Below, one piece after another: positions 10,517 to 22,244 of a stretch of 64,000 bases of DNA. Position 1 is the first letter of the stretch; every line of letters begins with the position of its first letter. The notes under the pieces are model-generated. The model saw nothing but the letters and a program-made list of their open reading frames with translations, did no database searches and was not told where the DNA came from. The DNA is from Siphonodentalium dalli (Eukaryota > Mollusca > Scaphopoda > Gadilida > Siphonodentaliidae), in the NCBI GenBank assembly GCA_032622095.1, contig CP136062.1, positions 228,488,578-228,552,577 on the forward strand. Reading direction: 5' to 3'. The translations under genes and the position numbers were made by a program.

Positions 10517-12660
10517 TAACTGTAACTATCACAATGTGGTCAAGGAGCCGGTTCCAATGATATCCATATTTGTATGGTTCTATTGAGACAGACCGAAGAT
10601 ATGTTCAATATAATGGTAAGCTGCCGGCCCATATACTAATTTTAAACATGGTTCTGGTTTAGGGATTATGGTTTCAATAAGAATTCACTCGCGTTGTATT
10701 AGTGATCTTGTCCACCTATGCGATGTTGAATGTAGATAATGCTTACAATCGACGTCACAAACAAAATACGTCATTAATGGATAGTTGTACTCGATTCTGA
10801 CAGCTCCGGCATTCTTCGGAACTAATCTTCGGCACATATTTTCAGTTCATTTTCCACCTTGAAGTTGAATCGACTGAACTCAGTGAGCCAGTCACTCACT
10901 CAATTGTCTCGATTCACTGTACCATTTACATCGGAATCGTGTAACGTTTCATCATGGCTGCGTACGTTTCTCATCCAGATAGCTGGAATTGGTGGCAATA
11001 CGATCAACGCCCACGACCTACCGTGACAGTAACGTTTCGTTGCTGCTTGTCATTAATCGATAATGGGTGTACTCGATTCGCACAATTTTGCCGCTTCGGA
11101 AATCATCTCGCTGGTCACGGCACTAAATAAATGCAGTCTTCAAGCAACGTTCAGTCCATTGAATGAGTCAGAGTAATTTGTATCATCTGTAGACATGTAT
11201 TCAATTCATTTTCCACCTTGAAAGTTGAATCGACTCAGTCAATCAGTGTCAGCGTCAAATCAATCATGACTCATTGTGACGAAGAGTTCAACATGTGACC
11301 ACAACCTGACATATGCACTATTCAACGCACATCCAACGCGGCACTATAGGCCAAGCAATATATGTAAACGTTGTGACCACTGGTCAAAATTCAAATTGAA
11401 AAACAGTAAATTGGAAATCATAAGTTTTAGTTGGAATGGAAGAAGCTGAATGCAATCGCGTAGAATGTGCGTTTGGACTCCTCGAACTATGACCTCTTGT
11501 GACGTGCGCTCACAAGGACGCGAAACATCCAGGAATGCTTGTTTGCAAATAATATACGAGAGTGCATGTACACTATTAAACATAACCTAGATCGGTTAAA
11601 ACATTTCGAACAAACTTGTCCGCCATCTTTGTGAACATTGTCAAGAAGAAGCACTAATCCCGTTGGTTGAAAACTGCCACGCGCTAGAGCATGTTGCCAT
11701 GGAGAAGCCATTTGATTGGTCTACAAATCTAGCCAATATCGTTTAGTTATAATAAAACGTGATATGAATTGACTCAATTGTCTCAAATAAACTAATTAAC
11801 TAAACATCGACAGGATAATGGTCAAAATCTAACTAAAACATGTTGACTATAAAATTAACTGAATATTATTTAAATGTACGAGATGAGAAAATGTGTCATT
11901 TCTCCATCAGAAATGCACATGGGTGATTGCTGGTTCATCATCAATATCTAATTGAGTTATGTTTTGATTGCCAATTAGTAATGTATATAGTTTCCTGCCT
12001 GCCCACCCCTCAGTGGTGATATGATGGTCCCCGCCGAGCCGTTTAAGGTGACAAGGGTTGCCACATAGTTGTTAATATACTGTTTTCCCTCAGTTAGTCG
12101 CGAATCTGTTAGTAGAATATATATCTGTACTAATACGTGGATATATCAATGTTATGATATATTGGCAATGACTGTGATCCTTTAATAAGATCATTTAAAC
12201 TTGGCCTGTTGCGAAGAAATTGAAAGCAATAACAGAAGAAGTGTTCTGCCGATGGAGTCTGTCAGGCGGTAACAACAGAACGTTTGAACTATACTGCCAT
12301 GCAGATCAAACAGATATCCCAGCTTCCGGTGACTTTGATTATCCTCGTGCGTGCGCATTCATATGGAGGACATTAAAGCGTATTTACTCTGTACTTTATG
12401 TTGATTTATAACATAGTTTGATTACAGCAGTGTTTTCAACCCTTCCGATCGATTTAGTGACATTGTGTGACAGTGTCGTGATGGTGTACGGACCGATGTG
12501 GTGACAGTTTCGTGTGTTAGTTGTTGAATTATGATATTTATGGTATTGACATTATGCAGTGGACATGTGTTACAATCAAGAGGCGATCCAGAAGTTCTCC
12601 CAGTACTCTACATCCCAGGTATAAAACTATTGCACATGCAAACAGCAATAGGAGCAATTC
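10517..12660. other. Non-coding DNA with one diverged tandem duplication
   Basis: 10768-10990 and 11047-11290 are diverged copies: both contain CATTAAT...TGTACTCGATTC and later CATTTTCCACCTTGAA followed by GTTGAATCGACT. No splice-bounded exon or transposon terminus was recognised in the rest. Short open frames are present but have no recognisable domains. Confidence 0.5.
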
Positions 12661-12670
12661 AATTTTTTTA

Positions 12671-13030
12671 CCCTGTGCCAATGCATTATCTTATATATGC
12701 GAGTCGACCATAGGTCGCCTCGCATATATAAGAGAATGCATTGGCCTAACAATTGTTTACAATTTTAATATTTTTTTCTAAATTGTATTCTTTAACAATT
12801 TCACCCATACAGAGCCCCAGACAAACATGAGCAGACGACACTCTTCTATATGCTTCTATATATGTGTGGGGCTCCCTGCAGGGTAATGGATGTTTTTTTA
12901 ATTTTATGTCCTAAAAATTTTAAGAAACATTTATTTAAAAAAATGATAAAAAATTGTTAGGCCTATGGTCGATTCGCATATATAAGAGAATGCATTGGCA
13001 CACGGTATAACAAATCCCGACTTACGACTG
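12671..13030. mobile_element. Hairpin-capped MITE, copy 2 (one hairpin arm lost; core inverted relative to copy 3)
   Basis: Left hairpin 12677-12745 is complete. The right terminal hairpin keeps only its outer half (12961-12999), having lost the inner arm. Beyond it lies AACAAATCCCGACTTACGACTG, the outer terminal repeat also seen in the 58-kb copy. The core (GAGCCCCAGAC...GTGTGGGGCTC) is the reverse complement of the core at 58.18-58.27 kb, so the two copies lie in opposite orientations. Confidence 0.88.
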
Positions 13031-13760
13031 CATTTGATATGGCAAATGACATGTAATGGAGCTCTCCGCGGAGCCTACACGTTCAATTTGATGTATTCCG
13101 TGTACAAATTGGTTCAAAAGAACTGCGGTTATGAGCATATACGGGTCTGACGCAGACCCGCATTTGATTTTATACATTTGCCTGAACATTGTACGAGAAT
13201 ATCTCGATGTAGAGCGTTCCATTCATTGTATTCCGGTTTCACTGCCATCTGTACAACATCTTATACCCCGCCTTGTCGTACTCAGAAGATGTATTATTCC
13301 AGAGCGATGTTCATTTGCCTTGGTACTCACACTTGGCATATTGGTAAAATTATTATCATTACTTCAGGCTACTAAAATCTATCAAATACTGGAAAGTTCA
13401 GTACACTCAAGCTATATATGAACCAGAATCATACACGTAAAGTGGGTTACAAATGGCCCGTAGTCATCAACATTGTTGACGTCGAATCTCTTTCTCGTCC
13501 GCATTATTGCGTTTCGTTCCAAATTAGTCTTCGTTTAAATGTCACGTAATAAGTTTCTGCCTCTAAAATACGACCACGACCTGAAGGCTATATTGGACAT
13601 TTTATAATAAATAAGACCACCGAAATTAGCTCACATAAGAGTCACATTCTCCTATACATATTCCCGGAGTTAATCTCTTGCAAACGAATCGATATGTGGA
13701 CTCGTTACGAGAGCTTCGGTGCCAAACTCCATGCAGGGTTTTTACATCCCTTGATAACTC
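13031..13760. other. No gene recognised
   Basis: Short open frames on both strands have no domain, splice-site or codon-use support. The imperfect inverted word pair GGGTCTGCGTCAGACCC lies at 13143-13160. Confidence 0.4.
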
Positions 13761-13764
13761 GGTA

Positions 13765-14190
13765 AGGGTACGTTCATACACTGGCAAGTTTGCCCTGCAT
13801 TTTGTGGAGGCATTTTCTCATAGAAAACCCTGTGGTGCCAGAATATGAATGGCAACATGCATATAACATGTATATTCACCGAAGTTAACGGCATAAGGAG
13901 TACATTTTCGGTAGCTCCACATGTAACGGTGCTACTAACATTTTGCCTTAATTGCCTGTAAAATTGATTCTTGCGAGATAATTGCATGCTATTTACAGGC
14001 AAATATCGATAGCATCGCTACTAGTGTAACTACATAGTTTTTGCTTCTCGTGTAGTTAGCTGCGCTATAGATGCATTTTACATGCATATTTCCGTTCATA
14101 TTCTGACACCTTATAGGGCTTTCTATGAGAAAATACCTGCAAAACATGCCGTGCAAACTTGCCAGTTCATTAACGTACCATAAGACCGCT
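13765..14190. mobile_element. Fold-back element with arms of about 125 bp
   Basis: The left arm (about 13765-13880; contains CTGGCAAGTTTGC and ATTTTCTCATAGAAAACCCT, then CAGAATATGAATGGCAACAT) is matched in reverse complement by about 14048-14190. The match is imperfect but long. Symmetry continues weakly towards the centre near 13980. Short open frames on the minus strand are reverse-complement echoes of each arm, not genes. Confidence 0.8.
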
Positions 14191-14367
14191 GCTACCGGCG
14201 ACATTTTACCCACATTTCGTAGACTTCCGCGAACTATACTAAGCGAACAGAGCAACTTGTTGCCCTTATTAAACACACACAATATCGAACAAAATGTGAG
14301 TAATTTCGTGTCCGATTATTTTATCAACACAACAGTCTAACCGCACGTGGATGACATTGTCACGACA

Positions 14368-14685
14368 AAATGCATGGCAAGTCAAAAACAAACGTTCTAA
14401 ATGCATGGCAAGTCAAAAGCAAACTTTCTAAATACACGGCAAGTCAAACACAAACGTTCTAAATGCATGGCAAGTCAAACACAAACGTTCTAAATGCATG
14501 ACATGTCAAACACAAACGTTCTAATTGCATGGCAAGTCAAACACAAACGTTCTAAATGCATGACAAGTCAAACACAAACGTTCCAAATGCATGGCAAGTC
14601 AAACACAAACGTTCTAAATGCATGGCAAGTCAAACACAAACGTACTAAATGCATGGCAAGTCAAATACAAACGTTCTAATTTGCT
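14368..14685. repeat. 31-bp tandem repeat, about 10 copies
   Basis: The unit is ATGCATGGCAAGTCAAACAC followed by AAACGTTCTAA. Single substitutions (GACATGTC, CGTACTAA, CGTTCCAA, AAATACAAACG) distinguish copies; the first three are the most diverged. An open frame read through it is a by-product. Confidence 0.96.
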
Positions 14686-15040
14686 TGCGATAATCGTCAT
14701 CAAAACTATCGCCATAATTCTCCATTCTGTCATTAAGTTTTTAGAGCGTTAGTTGTTCTCAAACCACATAGAACATTTGACCTTTGGGCGATCGGTTTTC
14801 GCCATTTTGGCTGGAAACCCCCGCGCTAAATATAGCAATCACAGGATAGTATACCCAGCCGGTAACAGAGAAAGGAAGTATGACTGGTGTGCTCTGGTCG
14901 AGATTGCTTCGGTGCACGGATGTGGAGACAGGGTGGGGGACAGGTGTATCTATATAACCCAAAAATGTTGAAAAAATTTCAAGAGTGGGAAATTTAACGC
15001 TGGACACAACCTGATTTGGAAAATTTAGACGCACAATTAG
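14686..15040. other. No gene recognised
   Basis: Unique-looking DNA between the 31-bp array and the TTAA-flanked MITE. Opposing short open frames without domains. Confidence 0.4.
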
Positions 15041-15694
15041 TTAAGGGGGAGGTCAAGTGAACAATTTTGAATGGGGATTTCCATGTAAATCTCCGGAGCA
15101 AAAGTTGTATATGAAGCAGGGTAGCGGGGTAATGTCGCAAGAGTTATACTCGTCCTTGACCTCGATAAATGGTATACTCGTAGGGCGCGCATCTATAATT
15201 CAAATCAACTCCATTCCACCCGCATGTGCAATTTGTCTTATATATCAAGATGTTCCACCCACTTTGGTGTTCTAGATACCACTCGAAAAAGACCCGTTAA
15301 TTAGTTTAATATAACGTGACTGCAAATTCTGAGGTGAAGGTCGAGTATAGCTCTTGCGACATTACCCGTCTACCATGAAGCAGTTGTCCGGAAACCAAAG
15401 CAGGCATAGAATTGAACAGTTGATAATATTTAACTGGCAGGTGCGCTTGGTAAATTATAAAATTTTGGAATGATTATAGTTTTGAGAATTTTTTTCTGGA
15501 ATTACATCACATGCCTACATTCCAAAAATCAATATCAAATTCCAAAAATAAATACACCAATTATAATGGAACAAGTTCCAAGTGGACCTGCCAGATAAAT
15601 ACCTATTGTTTCCAATAATACATCAAGTTACACTCAGAAATATGTGCAACTCTGCAATCCCCATTCAAAATTGGTCACTTGACCTCCCCTTTAA
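15041..15694. mobile_element. TTAA-flanked MITE with two levels of inverted repeats
   Basis: TTAA at 15041-15044 and 15691-15694 bounds a 35-bp terminal inverted repeat (left starts GGGGGAGGTCAAGTGA, right in reverse complement AGGGGAGGTCAAGTGA; two further positions differ or less). A second inverted pair lies inside: about 15117-15163 against 15331-15374, sharing GGTAATGTCGCAAGAG. TTAA target duplication is characteristic of piggyBac and Kolobok superfamilies; an AG-type terminus would fit Kolobok better than the CCC terminus of piggyBac. No transposase. Confidence 0.85.
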
Positions 15695-16430
15695 AATTAT
15701 GTTATCAACCAGTAGTTAGTGTGAGTATTTAAAATACTCCATATTTGGTGTCGTTTCTAATGTTTTCTTGTCTGACTGCATTGACGAATCTTGTCAATTC
15801 AAGCTTATATTGAGTATACATGTATGAACACCTGAGAGAACTTACATACGAGTTGACACTGTAAAAAACTTAGAATATTTAGTAGAAGGCATAACATAAC
15901 GCGTGCTCTATGTAGACCATATCATAGATGAAGGAAGGATAGATACGTCACTCAACGTCATTTGATCGGCCAATCGGTAACGCACTCCGATTCTGTCCGC
16001 CATTGCTAAATGTAGTTCAACTCCGATTCTTCTAATCAAAACAGTGCTTTCTCATCGCAATACAAAGAGACAAATCTGGCGTCTAATGCAGCTGAATTAA
16101 TTGTACACCAACTGTCATGAATTATCAGAATCTCACGTTTCCAAGGGTGTCCGTTGGGGAGTCAGAAAGGTGAGTTTTTAGACCATTTTTGTAGTAAACA
16201 AGACGACATTCGGCATTCTATTTTTGTCATTTTCACCTGGATGAAGTTGTGTTAGTAACGACTTTCAAAATGAAATTAATTTAATAGATCTCACCATTCC
16301 TGGTTGCATTGGTAATTTGAATATCATGTATACCGGATACCGATCCAAACGTGTTTTGTGGAAGAAATATTTCAATGACAGCTGTCAAATTTCAAGAATT
16401 CCATGCGACTGCCAGGTGTGATCAGGTCTA
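15695..16430. other. No confident gene
   Basis: A short open stretch (start at about 16116, ending at AG|GTGAGT near 16170) could be a first exon with a splice donor, but nothing else supports it. Otherwise non-coding. Confidence 0.35.
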
Positions 16431-16433
16431 CTA

Positions 16434-16550
16434 CAGTAATAATTTAGAAATGAACAGATTAAAAAAAATCATATAGTCTTTTGATCATTAGATGATATAC
16501 TCACATTCATAATGTGTAATGTTAATAAATGACATTGAGACTGCGTGGGC
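16434..16550. repeat. Local duplicate A: intact empty site of the neighbouring 3.4-kb insertion
   Basis: Carries ATTTAGAAATGAACAGATT, then TCTTTTGATCATTAGATGAT and ATACTCACATTCATAATG without interruption. The same sequence recurs at 16592-16649 and 20038-20090, where it is split by the 16650-20037 element. Confidence 0.9.
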
Positions 16551-16591
16551 ATTAATTATAATGTATACAAGTACTGGTCAGCTATGGTGAA

Positions 16592-16649
16592 ATATAATAA
16601 TTTAGAAATGAACAGATTTTTCATAATCATATAGTCTTTTGATCATTGA
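16592..16649. repeat. Local duplicate B, left half (interrupted)
   Basis: Matches 16434-16490 through TCTTTTGATCATT and stops at the inserted element. Its right half (AATGATATACTCACATTC...) is at 20038-20090. Confidence 0.9.
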
Positions 16650-17129
16650 GGGCGCGTACACATGGCGGGCAAGAAAATATCAGGTATGCCCCATGTGACT
16701 TACTTGACCAATGAAATAAATAATACCGGAAAATATCCGACGAAGACAGCGCGCTGATATTTTATCGCCAGTTGGTGATATGTGTTCACCTTGATTGGTG
16801 GCCATCGGTATCCGTTAACTAATCTCTACGATGGTAACCGTTCACGCACTCGAGTTATGATCCATCAATATTATCGCCTGTTTCAACAATTGACTTCGTA
16901 ATTCCATTTTGGATTGTTTGACATAATCGCTGAGCTATTATTACGCCACCGTAGTGTGGTGTTTCTAGCTTTTGGTTTTTTGATATCGCATGGTCGATCG
17001 ATAATTCACTAGGTGATTGTACATTCGGCAAACCTCGTCAGATTCCGTCACCGTTTCATCGTACCGATAATTACGAGAGTACAACTAAGATTGGCACATG
17101 TGTTTACGTCACCGGTGTAATTGTGGGGA

Positions 17130-17910
17130 CATGCTTCTATTATGAAGGTTTGCTATCCCGAAGGTCCGCTATTCCGAAGGTTCTCTATTCCGAAGGTTTT
17201 TGTTATTTTTAGGTTAATTCTATATTTTAAAGTATTGAGACTAATTTGAGAGGGTTCATTTTCACAAAGATTCTTTATATGGAGTGTGCGCTCACATCCG
17301 AACTGATCATGCGCGCACACCGATACAGATACAGGAGGAAATAACTTAACTTAGAACATTAAATGTGATTTTGTTTTGTTTTCGCTGGTTTTCTTGAGAT
17401 TTTATGTCATTACGTGGGCCCATACCTTTGAATTCTTGGCATATACTATGAATGTTGTGGTATATATGGACCCTCCCGCATTGGGACATGACATAGGTTC
17501 AGTTGACTTAAGTGGTGTTCTGTGTGTGCTCCAATTTGGAGTTCAATATTTTAAGGGCCAAGTTTAGAATTTTATGGGTCCATACCTTTGAACTCTGGGC
17601 ATATAATATGAATATTGGGGGGCATGTCTCTATTCCGAAGGTTCACTATCCCGAAGGTCCACTATTCCGAAATTTCTCTGAATGTTCGCTATTCCGAAGG
17701 TTCACCAATCCGAAGGTTCGTTATTCCGAAGGTTCTGTGTTCCAAAGATTTTTTTTATTTTAAGGTTAATTCTATATTCTAAAGTAACGAGAGGGTTCAT
17801 TATCACGAAGATTCTTTTTATGAAGGAAATAACGTAAAACATTAAATGTGATTTTGTTTTGTTTTCGAGGGTTTTCTTGAGTTTAATGTCATTACGTATG
17901 ACCTTATTTC
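17130..17910. repeat. Diverged 490-bp tandem duplication carrying TTCCGAAGG arrays
   Basis: 17130-17420 and 17620-17910 match: clusters of CTATTCCGAAGGTT words (3 in the first copy, about 6 in the second), then GGTTAATTCTATATT, GAGAGGGTTCAT and ATTAAATGTGATTTTGTTTT. The second copy has gained extra TTCCGAAGG units. Confidence 0.85.
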
Positions 17911-18142
17911 TCATTACATATTCACGCCAAGGAGCCCACACAATTGCTATGTTACGATGCGATTTAATGTGATTATGTGTGACCTAATATCTCAATAATC
18001 TGAGGCAAGAGTACGCCTGCTAAAGGCGAATTATAACAGTTGGGGGTATAACGCTCAATAAATACTGGAGGCTATAACAAACTGCGCAGTAGAATATCGC
18101 TGAATGGACGAGTATGAGATGAGCCTAAATGCAATTGTGACT

Positions 18143-18260
18143 TTGTTTAAAGGCCCACTTAATTTTCGAGTCATTAATTTTTTATAGTATATACGGTTTT
18201 AATAACAATTTATGCCATAAAATTTGAATAAACTACTATAATTCATCACCATTTGAAAGG
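18143..18260. repeat. Diverged, inverted relative of the 53.1-53.6 kb MITE end
   Basis: TTTAAAGGCCCACTTAATTT and TCGAGTCATTAATT, then GGTTTTAATAACAAT and CATCACCATTTG align with the reverse complement of 53430-53555. Confidence 0.7.
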
Positions 18261-18344
18261 CAGAATACTTCTATCTCCTAGTTTGAAACACCTTCAAAAT
18301 ACCGCGTCGTATATCAAGCAATTAGCAACCAACATGTCCTCCTC

Positions 18345-18870
18345 GGCTTTCCATAGATTTCAACGTAATTTGATACTTATGGGTATTTGTGTCCGGGAAG
18401 TGTTTTGAACGGGTCAAATCGTGACCCCGACCTGACCTTGACCTTTAAAACTGTCAATGCAAGGTCAATTTGGGTAAAACGGACAAATTTCGGCGAAATT
18501 TGATACCTAGGGATACTTTGGTCCGAGGAGAGTTTTGAACGGGTCAAATCGTGACCTCGGCCTGACCTTGACCTTCAATATGGCCAATCAAAGGTCAACT
18601 CGGATAAAACGGATAGATTTCGACGAAATTTGATACCTATGGGTACTTTTGTCGGGGGGGGGGTGTTTTGGACGGGTCAAATCATGACTCTGACCTTACC
18701 TTGACCATCAAAATTGTTAATTAAAGGTCAAGTTGGGTAAAACGGACGGATTTCGACGAAATTTGATACCTATGGGTAGTTTTCTACGGGTGGGGGTGTT
18801 TTGGACTGGACAAATCATGACCCTGACCTGACCTTGACTTTCGAAATAGTCAATTGAAGGTCAAATCGCA
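18345..18870. repeat. Tandem repeat of about 130 bp, 4 copies, rich in TGACCTTGA motifs
   Basis: GATACYTATGGGTA-type landmarks at about 18372, 18502, 18632 and 18764. Every copy contains CGGGTCAAATCGTGACC (or a close variant) followed by CTGACCTTGACCTT and AAGGTCAA. TCAAGGTCA is the extended monomeric half-site of NR5A and ERR nuclear receptors; a functional role is not implied by the sequence alone. Confidence 0.88.
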
Positions 18871-19040
18871 CCTTTCACCGGAAAGCAGATGGGAAACAGC
18901 CCGGGTGAATCAGCTTGTGCAATAAAGAAGACAGTTTGATGAAAGTAATGTATGCCACGAGAAACGGGAAAACTTGAAATATGGAAGTACGCAAATTTCC
19001 CGCATAAAATTTGAAAGCTAGTTTATAGAATAATTGTATT

Positions 19041-19105
19041 ATTATTTATATTTATGGCTAATAATACGATCTTGGTGGCGTTACCATTTCTGACTATGGT
19101 TTTCT
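19041..19105 (+). repeat. Dispersed repeat (copy 1 of 3)
   Basis: ATTTATGGCTAATAATACGA and GGCGTTACCATTTCTGACTA recur at 61186-61240 (same strand) and 51401-51476 (opposite strand). The function is unknown; probably a transposon fragment. Confidence 0.8.
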
Positions 19106-19309
19106 TGTATGGATATGTGTGGGGACATATATCTTTTGAAGGTTTCCGCTGGCGGAGGATGTCCGTGGATTTCCAACTGCACCCCCTCTTGAATCGGGCC
19201 AAAGACCCAAGATCACATAATTTAATTTGCACACCTCCCATCGTCTTTGAATTTCCCATCTGGTACCTCACATGCCTTGAATTTTGACTCGACACCGGGG
19301 AGCGAGGGG

Positions 19310-19500
19310 TCTAGAAGAAATTCCAAACCAATATTTTGACCAAAGTAGGAAGAAATGCAAATGTTGGTCTAAAACCACTAATTCCACATACAGTAATGGT
19401 TGAAAAATCAGACTCAATTTCAAACCATTGTTGGTGTGAAATTTCCAACTAATATTGTTTCCAACTGGTGAAATCTTTGGCCATAGTTGGCGGGGTTATC
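19310..19500. repeat. TTGGAAA/TTTCCAAC-rich dispersed sequence
   Basis: Repeated words such as GAAATTTCCAACTAATATTG and TTTGACCAAAGTAGG resemble the degenerate units at 29740-30360 on the opposite strand. Confidence 0.55.
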
Positions 19501-20125
19501 TTGTCCCCACGTGCACCCATGTAAGTTCGGTAACGTAATGTACACCACAGCCCCATGAAACAAGAAACAATCTCCTGAAAACTTCATATGGGGTCCCAAT
19601 GGGGGTGGGGTCATCCGATTTGCCACAAAACCATAATAACATTTGTCACCCCACATATTCATGCACTATGAAATTATAACCTTTCCAAATTTCCAAATAA
19701 CGTGACCACTTTCTCGTTATGCAGAAGGTCTTTATGCATGAGATCAGCAACGTTGCTTCAGGTCGGTGGGTGTCTAATCTCATCCGACTTCGGTAATACA
19801 TGTCAACAGTTGGAAAATTCACAAAGCTATGAATTGCCAAAATGGACTATAGGATATTTACCGGACGCAATTCACTTGAACCAGCACGACTGATACTGTT
19901 CTGATTGAGCTCAACCAACGCCGTCTAAACCGCCGCGTTCTCACGGGCGTAATCTTTGCAGCAACAAAATATCAATGTGCAATTTTACCTGATATTTTCT
20001 TGCAGATATTTTCTTGCAGCTTCATGTCTACGCGCCCTAAATGATATACTCACATTCATAATGCATAATTTAAATAAATGACATTTTTTTCCCTGCAAGT
20101 CTTTTTGACTGTTTTTGCAATGAAA

Positions 20126-20369
20126 TAAGGGTTAACTGTCACGTGGACTGTTTTTATGGAGATGTAACCGTGAGGTAAGTGGTCATAACTTGTGTAAAAC
20201 CCGAAGGGTTTTACATACAAGTTATGACCACTCACCTCCATAAAAACAGTCCACATGACAGTTAATCCTTATATTTATATACATTTAGCGAAAAAGCCAC
20301 TTTTGTAAATGTATTTAAATCGAAAAGTGTATCGTGACAAAACCAGCCCAAAATACCCCATAGCACCCT
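20126..20369 (+). mobile_element. Hairpin element, left copy
   Basis: A hairpin (20126-20270; starts AGGGTTAACTGTCA, ends TGACAGTTAATCCTT) is followed by a flank of about 100 bp ending ACCCCATAGCACC at 20369. The right arm of the hairpin has lost about 15 bases. A second copy lies inverted at 30466-30708, and homology stops sharply at GGTGCTATGGGG in both, defining the element end. Confidence 0.85.
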
Positions 20370-22240
20370 TGGCAAAAGTTAACAGGAACAATTGAAACCC
20401 GATAATTTATTAAGTAAATCCTGCGCGATTCCAAATGCGCCCAAAACATTACGCGTTCGTCTTTCCAAACCCAAATGACGTATCGATGTTGTTATGAGCT
20501 TGCAGTTATAAGCCGTTGCGCATTCACCGAGAAATAATTGCAACTAGCCACGTGGGTGCCGACCAATCAGAATGCTGGATTTAGTGATGACAACACTTAG
20601 TATGTAAATATTTTGACTTAAAACACCTGAGAATGTCAATATTAACATAAATGAAATATTTCATGGTGATCAGACAAAGAGTTTAGCCTGTATCCCATGC
20701 TAATGGATTGAATTTATAAATCCAAGATGGTCGCTGGCAGCCATGTTTGTTTTGGCCGAATGACCCCAAAATGACTCGTTCCTATTTACATGTCAATGTT
20801 AACATCCATGACAAATAGTATGCACATAAATTCATATACAGCTATTTACAGTGAATCCCCCCCCCCACCGCAAATCTGTTTTAGTGTTAAAAGGGGGTGG
20901 ATGTCCAAATATGGTCGGGAAAAAACTGCCGAAAACGGAAAACATTTTGGACGTGGGGGTGGGTGGGACACAACAAGGGTCGAAAAGAAAAATCAACATA
21001 CGTGCCTGAAAATATTTCCGACCCCCCCCCCCTGCATACACCAGTTTTTATTGCACGTTTTGAAATCTGTATTTAGCTATATTTCGCAAAAATAAAAGAA
21101 TGTGTGAATAATTGTATTGCACGTACATTTTTTTTTTGCGAAATTATGAGGTAAAGTCTACATAAAGCACACGTTTGTTAAATTGAGTAAGACAATATCG
21201 GCCTAAAGTTCACTATAACCACAAGCGACATATCCCCCAATAACACACACCCCCACTACATTAATTTATTAAATTTATATAGCTTTTTGATCATTTATTC
21301 CCATAAACAAATTGAGTGTGTTCTTATTTATTTTGAAACAATCTGGCGATAATTTAAGAATACCCACGCAGCACATTAAGTCAGCCCAATATAAGATTTC
21401 CAAACTCTTAGTTACGATAACGTGATCGATACAAATAACTGGCTTCAGATGCAATTCGGCTTAATTTTAAAAGCACAGCCAACGTGGTTGTTGTGGGCGC
21501 ATATAGTGTTAACCGCTTAAATAAGGCGATTGACATGATGCCCCATTTTCTCGATATTCCGGAAGTTCCACGCGTGTTTGTGAAACCTTATTGATGTATT
21601 GAATCACCTATTAGGGTTTCCCGTTGACAGCCATATAAAGACAAAACGGATATCATGTTTTGTGTTGATCGCCTTGTAGTCTTGATTAGTCTATCACAGT
21701 GCACTCTAACGCTGCTTTCACATAAATGTGTTTAACGCATGCGTTAGCCGGACATAAGACGGATTGGATCAAACAGCAGAATCAGCACTGGACCCATCCA
21801 CATACCTGCGTAAAAAGATGTCCGCTAATTTTAGCGGACGACTTTAATAAGTAAAATCATAAACGTGCACAAATTCGTGGGAAGAGATCTAGACTCCCAT
21901 ATAAAAAGCAACTACCATGGTACTATTTATTAGTATAAATTGGAATAGAATTACAACCATGGTCTCTTTATTAAAAAAAAACACAAGTGTTGTAAAAACA
22001 CCCAGTATGATACTACCACTTTTAAATTGATATATACAATGGTACTATATATACCACGGAACTGAACCCAGGTTTTATACAATGTTATAGTTGGTATGGT
22101 ACTATACGAGTGTCAATTAATGCTTGCGTTAACGGTCGTTCAACGCAATTATGTGAGGGGAGTTTCCTTATCGCATGATCCTTGAATATTATAAAATTAT
22201 CCACTACATTCGGACAGATTACATTCGGACAGATTCGGTC
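20370..22240. other. Repeat-derived DNA without recognised gene
   Basis: Poly-C tracts at about 20868 and 21019 enclose a G-rich segment. 21627-21705 resembles 23517-23710 (GTTGACAGC, ATATAAAG, CGGATAT). 21900-22110 has ACCATGGTACTAT-type words like those near 9.6 kb. No convincing exon. Confidence 0.45.
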
Positions 22241-22244
22241 ATTC

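Larger units (their letters stand above)
16650..20037. mobile_element. Non-autonomous DNA transposon, 3.4 kb, inserted in duplicate B
   Basis: Termini are GGGCGCGTACACATG (16650-16664) and its reverse complement with one change (20023-20037). A second shared block, GCAAGAAAATATCAGGTA, lies just inside both ends. The intact duplicate at 16434 shows that about three bases (TGA on the left, TAA on the right, TAG in the empty site) were duplicated. A 3-bp target duplication and GGG-starting ends fit the PIF/Harbinger superfamily, which is an inference. No transposase frame is visible. The interior is itself repeats (17.1-17.9, 18.1-18.9, 19.0-19.5 kb). Confidence 0.8.

Noticed and set aside
13742-14282. 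Two overlapping minus-strand frames
   Set aside because: They lie on the two arms of a fold-back element and are explained by it.
16116-16175. Possible first exon ending in AG|GTGAGT
   Set aside because: A single short frame with a donor-like site; no acceptor, downstream exon or homology seen.
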